Source: Paenibacillus wynnii
Lineage (GTDB): Bacteria; Bacillota; Bacilli; Paenibacillales; Paenibacillaceae
Reading direction: 5' to 3'
Assembly: GCF_000757885.1 (NCBI RefSeq)
Contig: NZ_JQCR01000002.1
Location: forward strand, 2,046,001-2,110,000
DNA length: 64,000 bases
Below, one piece after another: positions 26,868-35,137 of this stretch (the stretch's first letter is position 1; each line of letters opens with the position of its first letter). The notes beneath the pieces were generated by a model. The model did no database searches and was not told where the DNA came from. It saw only the letters and a program-made list of their open reading frames with translations. Position numbers and translations under genes: made by a program.

Positions 26868-27054
26868 TAACTCAACAGCTTAATTAATAGCAAAAAAGGC
26901 GACAAAAAGAACAGGTCAAATGACCATATTTAAAAATCGTTCCCCAACGACGTTTATTTTGTTTTGCCTTCATGTCTGATATTAGATTATTTTCAGTCGA
27001 GTGTCAACAATTAAGCTGTATTTTTTACAAAGCTTTACAAAGGAGGTTGATAAA

Positions 27055-27246
27055 ATGCAGTACTATACGGAGTTTGGAGCTGAAGCCAGGAAAGTCATGC
27101 TTCAGAAAAGTATCAAGATGAAGGACGTAGCGCAGGAGCTTGGCGTTTCTGTTACTTACGTTTCTGAAATATTCAAAGGGACGCGTCCAGGAGAAAAACA
27201 AAAGCCCCGTATTGCTGAGATGCTTGGGCTGGAATGCGAGGTGTAA
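27055..27246 (+). CDS. Cro-like XRE regulator
   Basis: 63 residues, essentially one helix-turn-helix (KMKDVAQELGVSVTYVSEIFKG, about 21-42). The perfect ribosome site AAAGGAGGT precedes the ATG at 27055; the longer frame to 27001 lacks one. First gene of the rightward early operon, opposite the repressor, the usual place of a Cro-type antirepressor. Which operator it prefers cannot be told. Confidence 0.8.
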   Translation: MQYYTEFGAEARKVMLQKSIKMKDVAQELGVSVTYVSEIFKGTRPGEKQKPRIAEMLGLECEV

Positions 27247-27248
27247 GA

Positions 27249-27554
27249 ATGACAGCACTTGAAAAGGCAATCTCCGACATTGTATCCGTGCATGTCGCAG
27301 AAGCTGAAAAACGCATCTTGGAGCGGATGTCCGCAGCGTCGGACCGGACACTTAATGTACCTGGTGCCTGCGAATATCTCTCCATAAGTGACTATACTCT
27401 TCGGCAGCTTTGCAAAGCAAAGCGTATCCCCCACCGGATTGTCGGTGCAGAAGGTAGTAAGAATCCACGTTACCTTTTCAGTACTTCCAGCCTTGATCGG
27501 TGGAAACGAGAAGAGGAAGAACAGAATTATCATCGGGGAGGAACTTACCCATGA
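27249..27554 (+). CDS. Excisionase-like / MerR-type HTH protein
   Basis: 101 residues. Helical N-terminus followed by a winged-HTH like HTH_17/excisionase domains (LNVPGACEYLSISDYTLRQLC, then RIPHRIVG and the LDRWKREEE ending). Likely DNA-binding factor assisting excision, or a replication-initiation accessory factor. Start ATG 27249, 2 nt after the Cro-like stop, with a weak GAGGTG site. Confidence 0.65.
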   Translation: MTALEKAISDIVSVHVAEAEKRILERMSAASDRTLNVPGACEYLSISDYTLRQLCKAKRIPHRIVGAEGSKNPRYLFSTSSLDRWKREEEEQNYHRGGTYP

Positions 27555-27742
27555 ACATTAATATTCAAGCCGAATTGACTGCGGCCAAACTCCACTTGGA
27601 ACGTGCCATCGAGGGCATGCTGCAGCAGCGCGACATCAAGCATGTGACTGGACTCGGCCGTGCCAAGCACACCGTGCAGGAGACGCTGACCCAGATCCAG
27701 CGGGAGGAGGCAGGCCATGTTAGCCACTTCAAAGTTTGCTGA
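27551..27742 (+). CDS. Small early phage protein
   Basis: 63 residues, ATG overlapping the preceding stop, GGGGAGGAA upstream. Predicted helical, rich in Gln/Glu/His (LHLERAIEGMLQQRDIKH). Family not recognised. Coupled within the early operon. Confidence 0.6.
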   Translation: MNINIQAELTAAKLHLERAIEGMLQQRDIKHVTGLGRAKHTVQETLTQIQREEAGHVSHFKVC

Positions 27743-27887
27743 CCCTGTGTTTGATGCCTTGTCCCACAAGCTGCAGTTGATGCGTGACCGCTGGGCCATC
27801 CAAAACGGCCGACTGATCGTCGCAGATCCAGAAGCTGCTATCTGGTGGCTGGATAAGGAGATCGCTGAAATGGAGGCAGGTCAGTGA
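27717..27887 (+). CDS. Small early phage protein
   Basis: 56 residues; overlaps the previous gene by 26 nt and the next by 4 nt; GGGAGGAGG upstream. Sequence MLATSKFADPVFDALSHKLQ and onward, with a Trp-rich IWWLDKE helix. Not recognised. Confidence 0.55.
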   Translation: MLATSKFADPVFDALSHKLQLMRDRWAIQNGRLIVADPEAAIWWLDKEIAEMEAGQ

Positions 27888-28057
27888 GGAACAAGTATCC
27901 AGGCGTATGTTACCGCTGCGGACAATGGGTAGATGCCGGCAAAGGACACTTTGAGCGCTATTCCGGCCAGTTCCGCGTCCAGCACGCCGAGTGCGCCATC
28001 AAGTACCGCGGCACTAATCAGAATTACCTGAAGGGAGGTGAGAAAAATAATGAGTGA
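27884..28057 (+). CDS. Small zinc-finger-like phage protein
   Basis: 57 residues, GTG start overlapping the upstream stop. CYRC near the N-terminus (YPGVCYRCGQWV) and a later HAEC give a CxxC...HxxC zinc pattern. Many phages carry such short proteins; the function is not known. The next gene overlaps its end by 8 nt. Confidence 0.55.
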   Translation: MRNKYPGVCYRCGQWVDAGKGHFERYSGQFRVQHAECAIKYRGTNQNYLKGGEKNNE

Positions 28058-28319
28058 ACCTGTAACGAAGCCGCTAGGCTGGGGAATGGTCGCTGTAATG
28101 ATCGACAACCAGATCATAGGCAAGCAACTGCACCTGTTTGAAGCAGAAACCACCATGTCGGGCGTCTACGTCCCACCGAAGCAGATCAAAGTCGAAGAGG
28201 TTGAAAAGCTGCGGGACTTCCTGATCGAGCAGATGCCGCCAGATGACTTGCTGTCCCTGCTGGCTACACTGGAGAAGGCTGTAAACGAAAAAGACGACTC
28301 AACGGATCCTACCCCGTGA
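28050..28319 (+). CDS. Early phage protein of unknown function
   Basis: 89 residues, ATG 28050 with GGGAGGTG 9 nt upstream. N-terminal beta-rich part (WGMVAVMIDNQIIGKQ) and acidic helical C-terminus (LIEQMPPDDLLSLLATLEKA). Not recognised. Confidence 0.6.
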   Translation: MSEPVTKPLGWGMVAVMIDNQIIGKQLHLFEAETTMSGVYVPPKQIKVEEVEKLRDFLIEQMPPDDLLSLLATLEKAVNEKDDSTDPTP

Positions 28320-28380
28320 ATCGTCCACATTTAAAACATCATTTGAGGTCAGTGTACCACTGGCCAGAAGGAGATGCAAT

Positions 28381-28635
28381 ATGAAATCTACTGGAATTGT
28401 TCGCCGCATTGATGAATTGGGCCGTGTCGTGCTGCCGAAGGAGCTTCGCCGTACGCTGGGAATCGCTCCATTGGATCCGCTTGAAGTGTTTGTCGATGGC
28501 GACAAGATCGTCCTGAAGAAGTATACCCCCGGCTGCACCTTGTGCGGCAGCATTGAAGAACTGAAGCATCTGTCTGGCAAGCCGATCTGCACCACCTGCA
28601 TCACTGAAGTAATTCGCCTGCAGGAGAATGCCTAA
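28381..28635 (+). CDS. AbrB-type regulator with C-terminal zinc ribbon
   Basis: 84 residues. The N-terminal swapped-hairpin AbrB domain (about 1-48: MKSTGIVRRIDELGRVVLPK, then RRTLGI and FVDGDKIVLKKY) is nearly identical in layout to AbrB/SpoVT. It is followed by CTLC...CTTC (about 52-77), a probable zinc ribbon. AbrB proteins bind AT-rich DNA as transition-state regulators. AAGGAG lies before the ATG. It may tune phage or host genes during early infection (inference). Confidence 0.85.
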   Translation: MKSTGIVRRIDELGRVVLPKELRRTLGIAPLDPLEVFVDGDKIVLKKYTPGCTLCGSIEELKHLSGKPICTTCITEVIRLQENA

Positions 28636-28886
28636 TGTTGGCCATCCATAAGGTTCACCGGAAACTGGCTGAAATCGTCGAGATGAACCTGGATCTGAAC
28701 GGGAACTTGCTTATCGGAAAAGTTGAGCTGCAGCTGATCCTGAAGTTGCTTCGGGAAAATTACGCGCTGGTGTACACATTGGATGGTCTGAAAGAGCTTG
28801 CCCTTCATGCTTACGAAATGGGTGACATGGATTGGCAGATGGATTTGTGCGCTCAAATTGATGAACTGGAAGCGCAAATGATATAG
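28635..28886 (+). CDS. Early phage protein of unknown function
   Basis: 83 residues, ATG overlapping the AbrB-type stop (TAATG). Almost entirely helical and leucine-rich (LQLILKLLRENYALVYTLDGLKE is broken by polar turns), with an acidic end. Not recognised. Confidence 0.55.
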   Translation: MLAIHKVHRKLAEIVEMNLDLNGNLLIGKVELQLILKLLRENYALVYTLDGLKELALHAYEMGDMDWQMDLCAQIDELEAQMI

Positions 28887-28902
28887 AAAGGGGCGCGGCA
28901 TC

Positions 28903-29049
28903 ATGCCCAAAGTAATAAAGCTGGCTCAGTTCTGCCGGTGCGAAGTCTGCGGCCATCCAAAGGCCATCAAGCAGATCCGGCAATGGAACGATCGCAACGT
29001 CTGTACTTATTGCATTTCATCCATATTATCCGAGGAGGAATCGTTTTGA
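28903..29049 (+). CDS. Small Cys-rich (zinc-finger-like) phage protein
   Basis: 48 residues. CRCEVC near residue 11 and CTYC near residue 34 form a four-cysteine pattern. GAAAGGGGCG lies upstream of the ATG. The stop overlaps the TTG of the next gene. Function unknown. Confidence 0.55.
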   Translation: MPKVIKLAQFCRCEVCGHPKAIKQIRQWNDRNVCTYCISSILSEEESF

Positions 29050-29849
29050 AGGGATACAAGGTTTTTAACAAGGACTGGACTTGCCGGGGATTTCAATATG
29101 AAGTAGGCAAAACATTTACCCATGAGGGCCACTTCGGCCTGTGTAACGCCGGGCTTCACTTTTGCCAACAACTGAATGATTGCTTCGATTACTACCCGTT
29201 CAACCCTGAGAACAAGGTGGCTGAAGTGGAAGCGCTCGGCGAGGTTGAGTCGGGCGATGATAAGTCAGTTACCAATAAGCTGGCCATCATCAGGGAATTG
29301 ACCTGGCAGGAAGTGCTGGACATGTTGAACACCGGTAAAGGAAATACAGGACGTGGCAACAGTGGCCACTACAACAGTGGCGACAGCAACAGTGGCCACT
29401 ACAACAGTGGCCACTACAACAGTGGCAACCGCAACAGTGGCAACCGCAACAGTGGCCACTACAACAGTGGCAACCGCAACAGTGGCCACTACAACAGTGG
29501 CGACAGCAACAGTGGCCACTACAACAGTGGCGACAGCAACAGTGGCGACAGCAACAGTGGCAATTTTAATTCCACTGATTACTCTTCCGGTTCGTTCTGC
29601 TCCGAGGAGCAGCCTTTCATTCTGTTTAATAAACCGAGCCCAATTACCCGCGATGAATTTAAATGGTCGGATGGTGCCCGGATCTGCCGCAGGCTGAAGC
29701 TGGTAGATGACGAAGGGACGAAGATCGAATACAAGGCTGCCTGGACTACGCTGTGGGATGAATTATCCAATCCGGAGAAGATCACGGTTCAATCAATTCC
29801 TAACTTTGACGCTGATGTATTCGAAGTGATAACAGGCATTCGGGTGTAA
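29046..29849 (+). CDS. Pentapeptide-repeat-like (NSGxx) phage protein
   Basis: 267 residues, TTG start (GGAGGA 7 nt upstream). The N-terminal about 100 residues (KGYKVFNKDWTCRGFQYE and on, with FGLCNAGLHFC) resemble the DUF7666-type domain found in phages. The middle is 14 tandem NSG-x-x units with HY, DS, NR or NF in the last two positions, flanked by degenerate units (NTGKG, NTGRG, NSTDY, SSGSF). The C-terminal about 90 residues form a globular, Trp-containing domain. Repeats with a fixed 5-residue period may form a beta-solenoid. Function unknown. Confidence 0.75.
   Translation: MKGYKVFNKDWTCRGFQYEVGKTFTHEGHFGLCNAGLHFCQQLNDCFDYYPFNPENKVAEVEALGEVESGDDKSVTNKLAIIRELTWQEVLDMLNTGKGNTGRGNSGHYNSGDSNSGHYNSGHYNSGNRNSGNRNSGHYNSGNRNSGHYNSGDSNSGHYNSGDSNSGDSNSGNFNSTDYSSGSFCSEEQPFILFNKPSPITRDEFKWSDGARICRRLKLVDDEGTKIEYKAAWTTLWDELSNPEKITVQSIPNFDADVFEVITGIRV
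29358..29567 (+). repeat. 15-bp coding minisatellite, 14 units
   Basis: Fourteen head-to-tail units beginning AACAGTGGC, followed by CACTAC, GACAGC, AACCGC or AATTTT. The first nine bases are invariant. The array is in frame with the repeat protein, so copy-number change by slippage would keep the frame. The repetition also keeps other frames artificially open. Confidence 0.95.
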
Positions 29850-29907
29850 CAATATCGCTTAATGGGCGGCCGCTGTGTCGCCCTTCACACACAAAGGAGG
29901 AACGTTC

Positions 29908-31254
29908 GTGATCAAAATTAGCAAGCTTGAAATTGAGAACGTGAAACGGGTCAAGGCCGTCAAGATTGAACCGAGCAGCGCGGGACTGACGGTTGTCGGC
30001 GGCCGGAATGGCCAGGGCAAGACCAGCGTGCTGGACTCTATCGCCTGGGCGCTGGGCGGTAACAAGTATCGTCCTTCGCAAGCTGAACGGGAAGGATCAG
30101 CGATACCACCTTTTCTGAGCCTTACACTCTCCAACGGACTTGTTGTAGAGCGGAAGGGTAAAAATAGCGACCTGAAGGTAATTGATCCAAATGGCCAGAA
30201 GGGCGGACAGCAGCTCTTGGACAGCTTCGTGGAGGAGTTGGCCATTAACCTTCCCAAGTTTATGAATGCTTCCAATAAGGAGAAGGCCAGTATTCTACTT
30301 CAGATCATAGGCGTGGGGCAGCAGCTTCATGAACTGGAGGTTAAGGAGCAGGAGATTTATAACCGCCGACATGCCATCGGGCAGATCGCGGATCAGAAGT
30401 CCAAGTTTGCCAAGGAGCAGGCGTATTTCCCAGATGCTCCGAAGGAACCTATCTCTGCATCAGAGATGATCCAGCAGCAGCAGGCAATTCTTGCCCGTAA
30501 CGGTGAGAATCAGCTGAAGCGACAGCGCCTGAGCCAGTTCCAGGCGCTGTATGCCCAGCAAGGTCAAGAGGTTGAGCGCCTGAAAGCCATGCTGAAGGAT
30601 GCCGAAGCTAAGCGGACACAAACCGGCTTAGATCTGGCGACAGCTCAAAAAGACACGCTGCAGCTCTTGGATGAGTCAACAGAGGAGTTGGAGGCCAACA
30701 TCCGGCAGATTGACGAGATCAACCGCAAGGTCCGGACGAACCTGGACAAAGACAAGGCGGAGACGGATGCCGGAGAATATCGGCAGCAGTATGAGACACT
30801 GACCACCGAGATCGACGCTATCCGGCAGCAGAAGACAGACCTGCTAACCAATGCGAATTTACCGTTGCCGGGATTGTCTGTTGATGATGGGAATCTGATT
30901 TACAATGGCCAACGCTGGGATAACATGAGCGGCGCGGATCAGCTTAAAGTCTCCACGGCCATTGTTCGCAAGCTTAAGCCCGAATGTGGATTCATTTTGC
31001 TTGATAAGCTGGAGCAGATGGACCTGGAAACCTTGAAAGAGTTCGGCAGCTGGCTGGAGCAGGAAGGTCTGCAGGCCATTGCAACACGGGTCAGCACCGG
31101 CGAAGAATGCAGCATTATCATAGAGGACGGGTATGTCGCCGGGCAGGAAGGAATTACCCTTCAGCAGTCGCCGGGCGAGATTGATCCAGGTGAAGGGTGG
31201 AGCGCGCCTTCCGCACCTTCATCCTCTACAACTTGGAAAGCAGGTGAATTCTAA
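29908..31254 (+). CDS. Rad50/SMC-like AAA ATPase
   Basis: 448 residues, GTG start with AAAGGAGG upstream. N-terminal P-loop GGRNGQGKTSVLDSIAWALGG (Walker A GQGKTS, about residues 36-41), long helical coiled-coil-like middle (about 125-310), then signature-like MSGADQLKVSTAIV and Walker B FILLDKLEQMD (about 359-369). This is a compact RecF/Rad50-type ATPase. No nuclease partner of SbcD type is visible next to it; the next gene is a Sak4-like ATPase. Probably acts on DNA ends or recombination intermediates during phage replication. Confidence 0.8.
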   Translation: MIKISKLEIENVKRVKAVKIEPSSAGLTVVGGRNGQGKTSVLDSIAWALGGNKYRPSQAEREGSAIPPFLSLTLSNGLVVERKGKNSDLKVIDPNGQKGGQQLLDSFVEELAINLPKFMNASNKEKASILLQIIGVGQQLHELEVKEQEIYNRRHAIGQIADQKSKFAKEQAYFPDAPKEPISASEMIQQQQAILARNGENQLKRQRLSQFQALYAQQGQEVERLKAMLKDAEAKRTQTGLDLATAQKDTLQLLDESTEELEANIRQIDEINRKVRTNLDKDKAETDAGEYRQQYETLTTEIDAIRQQKTDLLTNANLPLPGLSVDDGNLIYNGQRWDNMSGADQLKVSTAIVRKLKPECGFILLDKLEQMDLETLKEFGSWLEQEGLQAIATRVSTGEECSIIIEDGYVAGQEGITLQQSPGEIDPGEGWSAPSAPSSSTTWKAGEF

Positions 31255-32342
31255 TGCAAATCATTAGTGGCCGGGTTCAAAAGGCGAAGAAAGTAGTTTT
31301 GTATGGACCGGAGGGGATTGGCAAGTCTTCGTTTGCTGCTAACTTCCCGCGGCCTGTATTCATTGATACCGAAGGATCAACGACTGAAATGGATGTATCT
31401 CGCCTGCCCAAACCATCAAGCTGGGAAATGCTCAAGCAACAAGTGAATTGGGTGAAACAGCAGGCGGGACAGATTGGCACACTCATCATTGATACTATCG
31501 ATTGGGCGGAAATGCTCTGCGTAGAAGGCATATGCGCAGCACATCAGAAAAATGGTGTCGAGGATTTCGGCTACGGAAAAGGCTATATCTTCGTAGCCGA
31601 GGAGATTGGTCGCTTTCTCAATCTGCTGAGTGATGTTATCGAAGCTGGCATTCATGTCGTACTGACTGCTCACGCGCAGATCGTCAAATTCGAGCAACCG
31701 GATGAGATGGGCGCCTATGATCGGTATCAGCTCAAGCTCGGTCAGAAGACAGGAAGCCGGACTGCGGCGCTGGTAAAGGAATGGGCTGATATGGTGCTGT
31801 TCATTAATTATAAAACCTTCTCCATTTCCACGGATAAAGACGGGAAGAAGAATAAGGCGCAAGGTGGTGCCCGTACTGTCTATGCCACCCATCATCCAGC
31901 ATGGGATGCAAAGAATCGCCAGGGGCTGCCGGACGACTTCCCGCTGGACTTTAATTATATTGCTCATATCTTCAATGTAGCAGCAACAACAGCCAGCGCA
32001 CCATCTGCACCGCCACAGCAGTCAGCGCCAACCGTAAATCCAACAGAAATTATTCCAAATATTATTCCGAATCAGCAGGCTGCCAATTTTTCAGCGCCTG
32101 TAACAACGGCTCCACCGGCAGCTGGACTTAATCCAAACATTCCGCAATCCTTGCGGGATCTGATGGAGCAGCACCAAGTCACCGAAGCAGAAATCCAGAT
32201 TGTGGTCAGCAACAAAGGCTACTACCCGTATGATACGCCGATTGCCAATTATGACCCGGGATTCGTTGAAGGGGTATTGGTCGGCGCTTGGCAGACGGTG
32301 TTCGGCGTGATTCAAAATACTAGAAACGAATTTCCGTTTTAA
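31254..32342 (+). CDS. Sak4-like / AAA_24 phage ATPase (RecA-fold)
   Basis: 362 residues, ATG overlapping the upstream stop. Walker A YGPEGIGKSS (about residues 18-27), then Walker B LIIDTIDW; VVLTAHAQI is typical of phage RecA-like annealing/recombination ATPases related to Sak4. The Ala/Pro/Ser-rich linker after residue 240 and a C-terminal helical domain are phage-specific. It may load or assist annealing together with the following single-strand-binding-like protein. Confidence 0.75.
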   Translation: MQIISGRVQKAKKVVLYGPEGIGKSSFAANFPRPVFIDTEGSTTEMDVSRLPKPSSWEMLKQQVNWVKQQAGQIGTLIIDTIDWAEMLCVEGICAAHQKNGVEDFGYGKGYIFVAEEIGRFLNLLSDVIEAGIHVVLTAHAQIVKFEQPDEMGAYDRYQLKLGQKTGSRTAALVKEWADMVLFINYKTFSISTDKDGKKNKAQGGARTVYATHHPAWDAKNRQGLPDDFPLDFNYIAHIFNVAATTASAPSAPPQQSAPTVNPTEIIPNIIPNQQAANFSAPVTTAPPAAGLNPNIPQSLRDLMEQHQVTEAEIQIVVSNKGYYPYDTPIANYDPGFVEGVLVGAWQTVFGVIQNTRNEFPF

Positions 32343-32365
32343 CCAAACAACAGGAGGTTTCATAA

Positions 32366-32920
32366 ATGGATCAAAATACAGAACGTGAGCTTGGTTGGGA
32401 CGACACAATTGAGAAAGACGGTGGAGAATTTATTGTTCTGCCGGCAGGAGACTACAACTTCACTGTCACAAAGTTTGAACGCGCACGGTTCAGTGGCAGC
32501 GAAAAAATGCCAGCATGCAATCAGGCAAAGATCGAATTGACTGTTCATTCAGATCAAGGCGACGTCGTCATATTCCACAATTTGTTCCTGCATACGAAGA
32601 CGGAGGGCTTATTATCCAACTTCTTCGCTGGGATCGGCCAGAAACGTAAGGGAGAGAAGCTTCGCATGAACTGGCAGACTGTTATTGGCTCCAAAGGTCG
32701 GCTAAAGCTTGAGATCAATAATTTCAAGGGTCGCGACGGAGTCGACAAGACTAACAATCAGGTGAAGACATTCTACGCTGCAGATGAGCTGCCACCAGGA
32801 CAGCCGCCTCAGCAATATCAACAACCTCCACAGCAGTACCAGCAGCCACAATATCAACAGGCGCCGTTCCCTGGGTCGCCTCCTCCTCAAGGCGGCGGAT
32901 TCACGCCGGGCCAGTTTTAG
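32366..32920 (+). CDS. DUF669 phage protein, probable ssDNA-binding
   Basis: 184 residues; AACAGGAGG upstream. The beta-rich body (about 20-140) follows the DUF669 pattern (LPAGDYNFTVTKFE near the start and a conserved Lys/Asn-rich end). The tail is a Pro/Gln-rich low-complexity stretch. DUF669 proteins sit beside Sak4-like ATPases in many Gram-positive phages and are thought to act in single-strand binding or annealing. No acidic SSB-type tip is seen. Confidence 0.75.
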   Translation: MDQNTERELGWDDTIEKDGGEFIVLPAGDYNFTVTKFERARFSGSEKMPACNQAKIELTVHSDQGDVVIFHNLFLHTKTEGLLSNFFAGIGQKRKGEKLRMNWQTVIGSKGRLKLEINNFKGRDGVDKTNNQVKTFYAADELPPGQPPQQYQQPPQQYQQPQYQQAPFPGSPPPQGGGFTPGQF

Positions 32921-32932
32921 GGGGCTGCCACT

Positions 32933-34519
32933 ATGGCGATGGAGCTCCGGCAATATCAACAAGATTCCCGCCAATCAATTCAGGCGGAGTGGGAGAAGGG
33001 CGTCCAACGGACGCTCCTGGTCCTCCCTACAGGCTGCGGAAAAACTATTGTATTTAGTAAGGTAATCGAGGACCGGGTGAGGCTGGGCGAGCGTGTGCTT
33101 GTCCTGGCGCACCGTGGGGAGCTTCTGGATCAGGCGGCCGATAAGCTGTCTAAGTCCACCGGATTGGGATGCGCTACGGAAAAGGCAGAGCAGACCTCCA
33201 TCGGGAGTTGGTTCCGGGTTGTGGTTGGTTCCGTACAGACCCTTATGCGGGATAAAAGGCTGCGGCAGTTCGCAGCGGACCACTTTGACACCATTATCAT
33301 TGACGAGGCGCACCATTGTTTGTCAGATAGCTACCAGCGTGTACTGGCCTATTTTGAGAAAGCGAATGTGCTGGGCGTAACAGCCACGCCGGACCGTGGC
33401 GATATGCGTAACCTGGGATCATATTTCGAGTCCCTGGCCTACGAATACACGCTACCAAAGGCAATCAAGGAAGGGTTCCTAAGTCCGATTAAGGCAATGA
33501 CCATTCCGTTGAAGCTGGATTTATCCACAGTGGGTCAACAGGCTGGGGATTTCAAGAGCAGTGATCTGGGGACGGCGCTGGACCCGTATCTGGATTCAAT
33601 TGCTGGAGAGATGTGGAGAGTGGCCAATGACCGAAAAATTGTCGTTTTCCTCCCGCTGGTTAAAACCAGCAAAAAATTCACTTCTATATTAAATGCTATT
33701 GGCTTCCGGGCTGCCGAAGTCAACGGTGACTCTCAAGATCGGGCAGAGATACTGGCCGATTACGATTCAGGCAAATACAACGTGCTTTGTAACAGCATGC
33801 TGCTAACAGAAGGCTGGGATTGCCCCAGCGTGGATTGCATCGTCGTGCTGCGGCCGACAAAGGTCCGCAGCTTATATAGCCAGATGGTTGGGCGAGGTAC
33901 CCGGCTGTTTCCCGGCAAGACGGATCTTTTGCTGTTGGACTTCCTCTGGCATACAGAGCGGCACGAACTGTGTCACCCAGCTCACTTGATCGCGGAGAAT
34001 GAGGAAGTCGCTCAGGCGATGACCAAGCAGATCGAAGAGGCAGGCATTGCTCTTGATCTGGAGACCGTGGAGAAACAGGCGACTGAGGACGTGATTGCGC
34101 AGCGCGAGGAAGCACTGGCAAAGATGCTTCATGAGATGAAGCGCCGGAAAGCGAAACTGGTGGATCCGCTTCAGTTTGAAATGAGTATACAGGCCGAGGA
34201 CTTATCCAGCTATGTTCCTTCCTTCGGATGGGAAATGTCGCCGCCTTCTGAAGCACAGGTCAAGACACTGGAGAAGCTGGGTATCTTGCCGGAAGCCATC
34301 GATAATGCCGGCAAAGCCACGAAGCTACTGGAACGCCTGGATAAACGTCGTACAGAAGGACTGACCACGCCGAAGCAGATTCGATTCTTGGAGAACCGCG
34401 GCTTTGAGCATGTCGGTACCTGGTCATTCGATTCTGCGAAGCGCCTCATTGACCGGATCGCCGGCAACGGGTGGCATGTTCCAGATGACATCAATCCAAA
34501 GGAATATCGTGGGGAGTAA
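32933..34519 (+). CDS. Superfamily 2 DEAD/DEAH helicase
   Basis: 528 residues. Motif I PTGCGKT (about 31-37), motif II DEAHH (about 122-126), TATPDRG (III), motif VI QMVGRGTRLFPGK. Two RecA-like domains are followed by a C-terminal helical region with a Lys/Arg-rich finger-like patch. Typical of the phage helicase that sits in the DUF669-primase block. Starts ATG 32933 or 32939. The ribosome site GGGGG is modest. Confidence 0.88.
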   Translation: MAMELRQYQQDSRQSIQAEWEKGVQRTLLVLPTGCGKTIVFSKVIEDRVRLGERVLVLAHRGELLDQAADKLSKSTGLGCATEKAEQTSIGSWFRVVVGSVQTLMRDKRLRQFAADHFDTIIIDEAHHCLSDSYQRVLAYFEKANVLGVTATPDRGDMRNLGSYFESLAYEYTLPKAIKEGFLSPIKAMTIPLKLDLSTVGQQAGDFKSSDLGTALDPYLDSIAGEMWRVANDRKIVVFLPLVKTSKKFTSILNAIGFRAAEVNGDSQDRAEILADYDSGKYNVLCNSMLLTEGWDCPSVDCIVVLRPTKVRSLYSQMVGRGTRLFPGKTDLLLLDFLWHTERHELCHPAHLIAENEEVAQAMTKQIEEAGIALDLETVEKQATEDVIAQREEALAKMLHEMKRRKAKLVDPLQFEMSIQAEDLSSYVPSFGWEMSPPSEAQVKTLEKLGILPEAIDNAGKATKLLERLDKRRTEGLTTPKQIRFLENRGFEHVGTWSFDSAKRLIDRIAGNGWHVPDDINPKEYRGE

Positions 34520-34539
34520 TCAACATGGAGGTGTTCGGC

Positions 34540-34686
34540 ATGAAGACAGTTATTCGCCTGCGGGATGATCAAGGCAACATCATCGGCACGATCCGCGAGG
34601 AGAGGCAGCTTGAGCCAATAGAAGTCCTTCGTAATTTCTGTGTTGCCTGGTTGATTCTTGGCCTAGTGCTCTTGCGGCTGATATAG
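34540..34686 (+). CDS. Small phage membrane protein
   Basis: 48 residues (52 or 53 if the ATG at 34525 is used). Charged N-terminal half (MKTVIRLRDDQGNIIGTIRE) and a C-terminal membrane segment (FCVAWLILGLVLLRLI). Two alternative ATGs, each with a ribosome site. Family not recognised. Confidence 0.5.
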   Translation: MKTVIRLRDDQGNIIGTIREERQLEPIEVLRNFCVAWLILGLVLLRLI

Positions 34687-34722
34687 ATCACTGTTGACGC
34701 ATAAGGCGTAGGAGGGCTGGGT

Positions 34723-34878
34723 TTGAAAGAACGGTGTAGAACATGCAACGGAGTCAAGAGTGTGCCAAAGGGGGTGGGGGAATTTGGACGAAAGCCTTGC
34801 CCTGAATGCATGGTATTAATGCTTATTGAACGTAAAGTGTCGGACGTTCCCTCCAATCCGAAAAAGCAGCCTAGATGA
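34723..34878 (+). CDS. Small four-cysteine zinc-finger-like protein
   Basis: 51 residues, TTG start with GGAGGG upstream. CRTC ... CPEC with a 17-residue loop resembles a zinc ribbon or DnaJ-type finger. Basic C-terminus. Function unknown. Confidence 0.5.
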   Translation: MKERCRTCNGVKSVPKGVGEFGRKPCPECMVLMLIERKVSDVPSNPKKQPR

Positions 34879-34947
34879 GCAGTACGAAGATACTTGTCAT
34901 TTTTAACGTAAATTATTCCGGAAATTATTCCTGAGGAGGTTTTATCC

Positions 34948-35118
34948 ATGAACTATGAACTCCGACTTTACGACAGTTTGAACATGAAGCGCGGGGAAGT
35001 GGCTTTCCCTAATATGCCGCGGAGGAAGCAGATCACTGCGGAGATTAAAAAGCTTGCTGAAGCAGGCGTAAATATCTGCTTCGTGGAGATCGAGCTGCCT
35101 AACGCGCCAAAATATTAA
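34948..35118 (+). CDS. Small phage protein of unknown function
   Basis: 56 residues, MNYELRLYDSLNMKRGEVAF start; TGAGGAGGT upstream at good spacing. Mixed strand/helix, no recognisable domain. Lies 19 nt before the primase-helicase gene, whose start it may couple. Confidence 0.55.
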   Translation: MNYELRLYDSLNMKRGEVAFPNMPRRKQITAEIKKLAEAGVNICFVEIELPNAPKY

Positions 35119-35137
35119 TAGTAAGGGTGTGTAACCT

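Noticed and set aside
29358-29567. CRISPR-like array
   Set aside because: Units are 15 bp, head to tail without spacers, in frame with a protein.
29265-29697. Long open frames rich in Ala/Val/Thr on both strands across the repeat array
   Set aside because: They arise only because the 15-bp unit lacks stops in other frames; no ribosome site or codon logic supports them.
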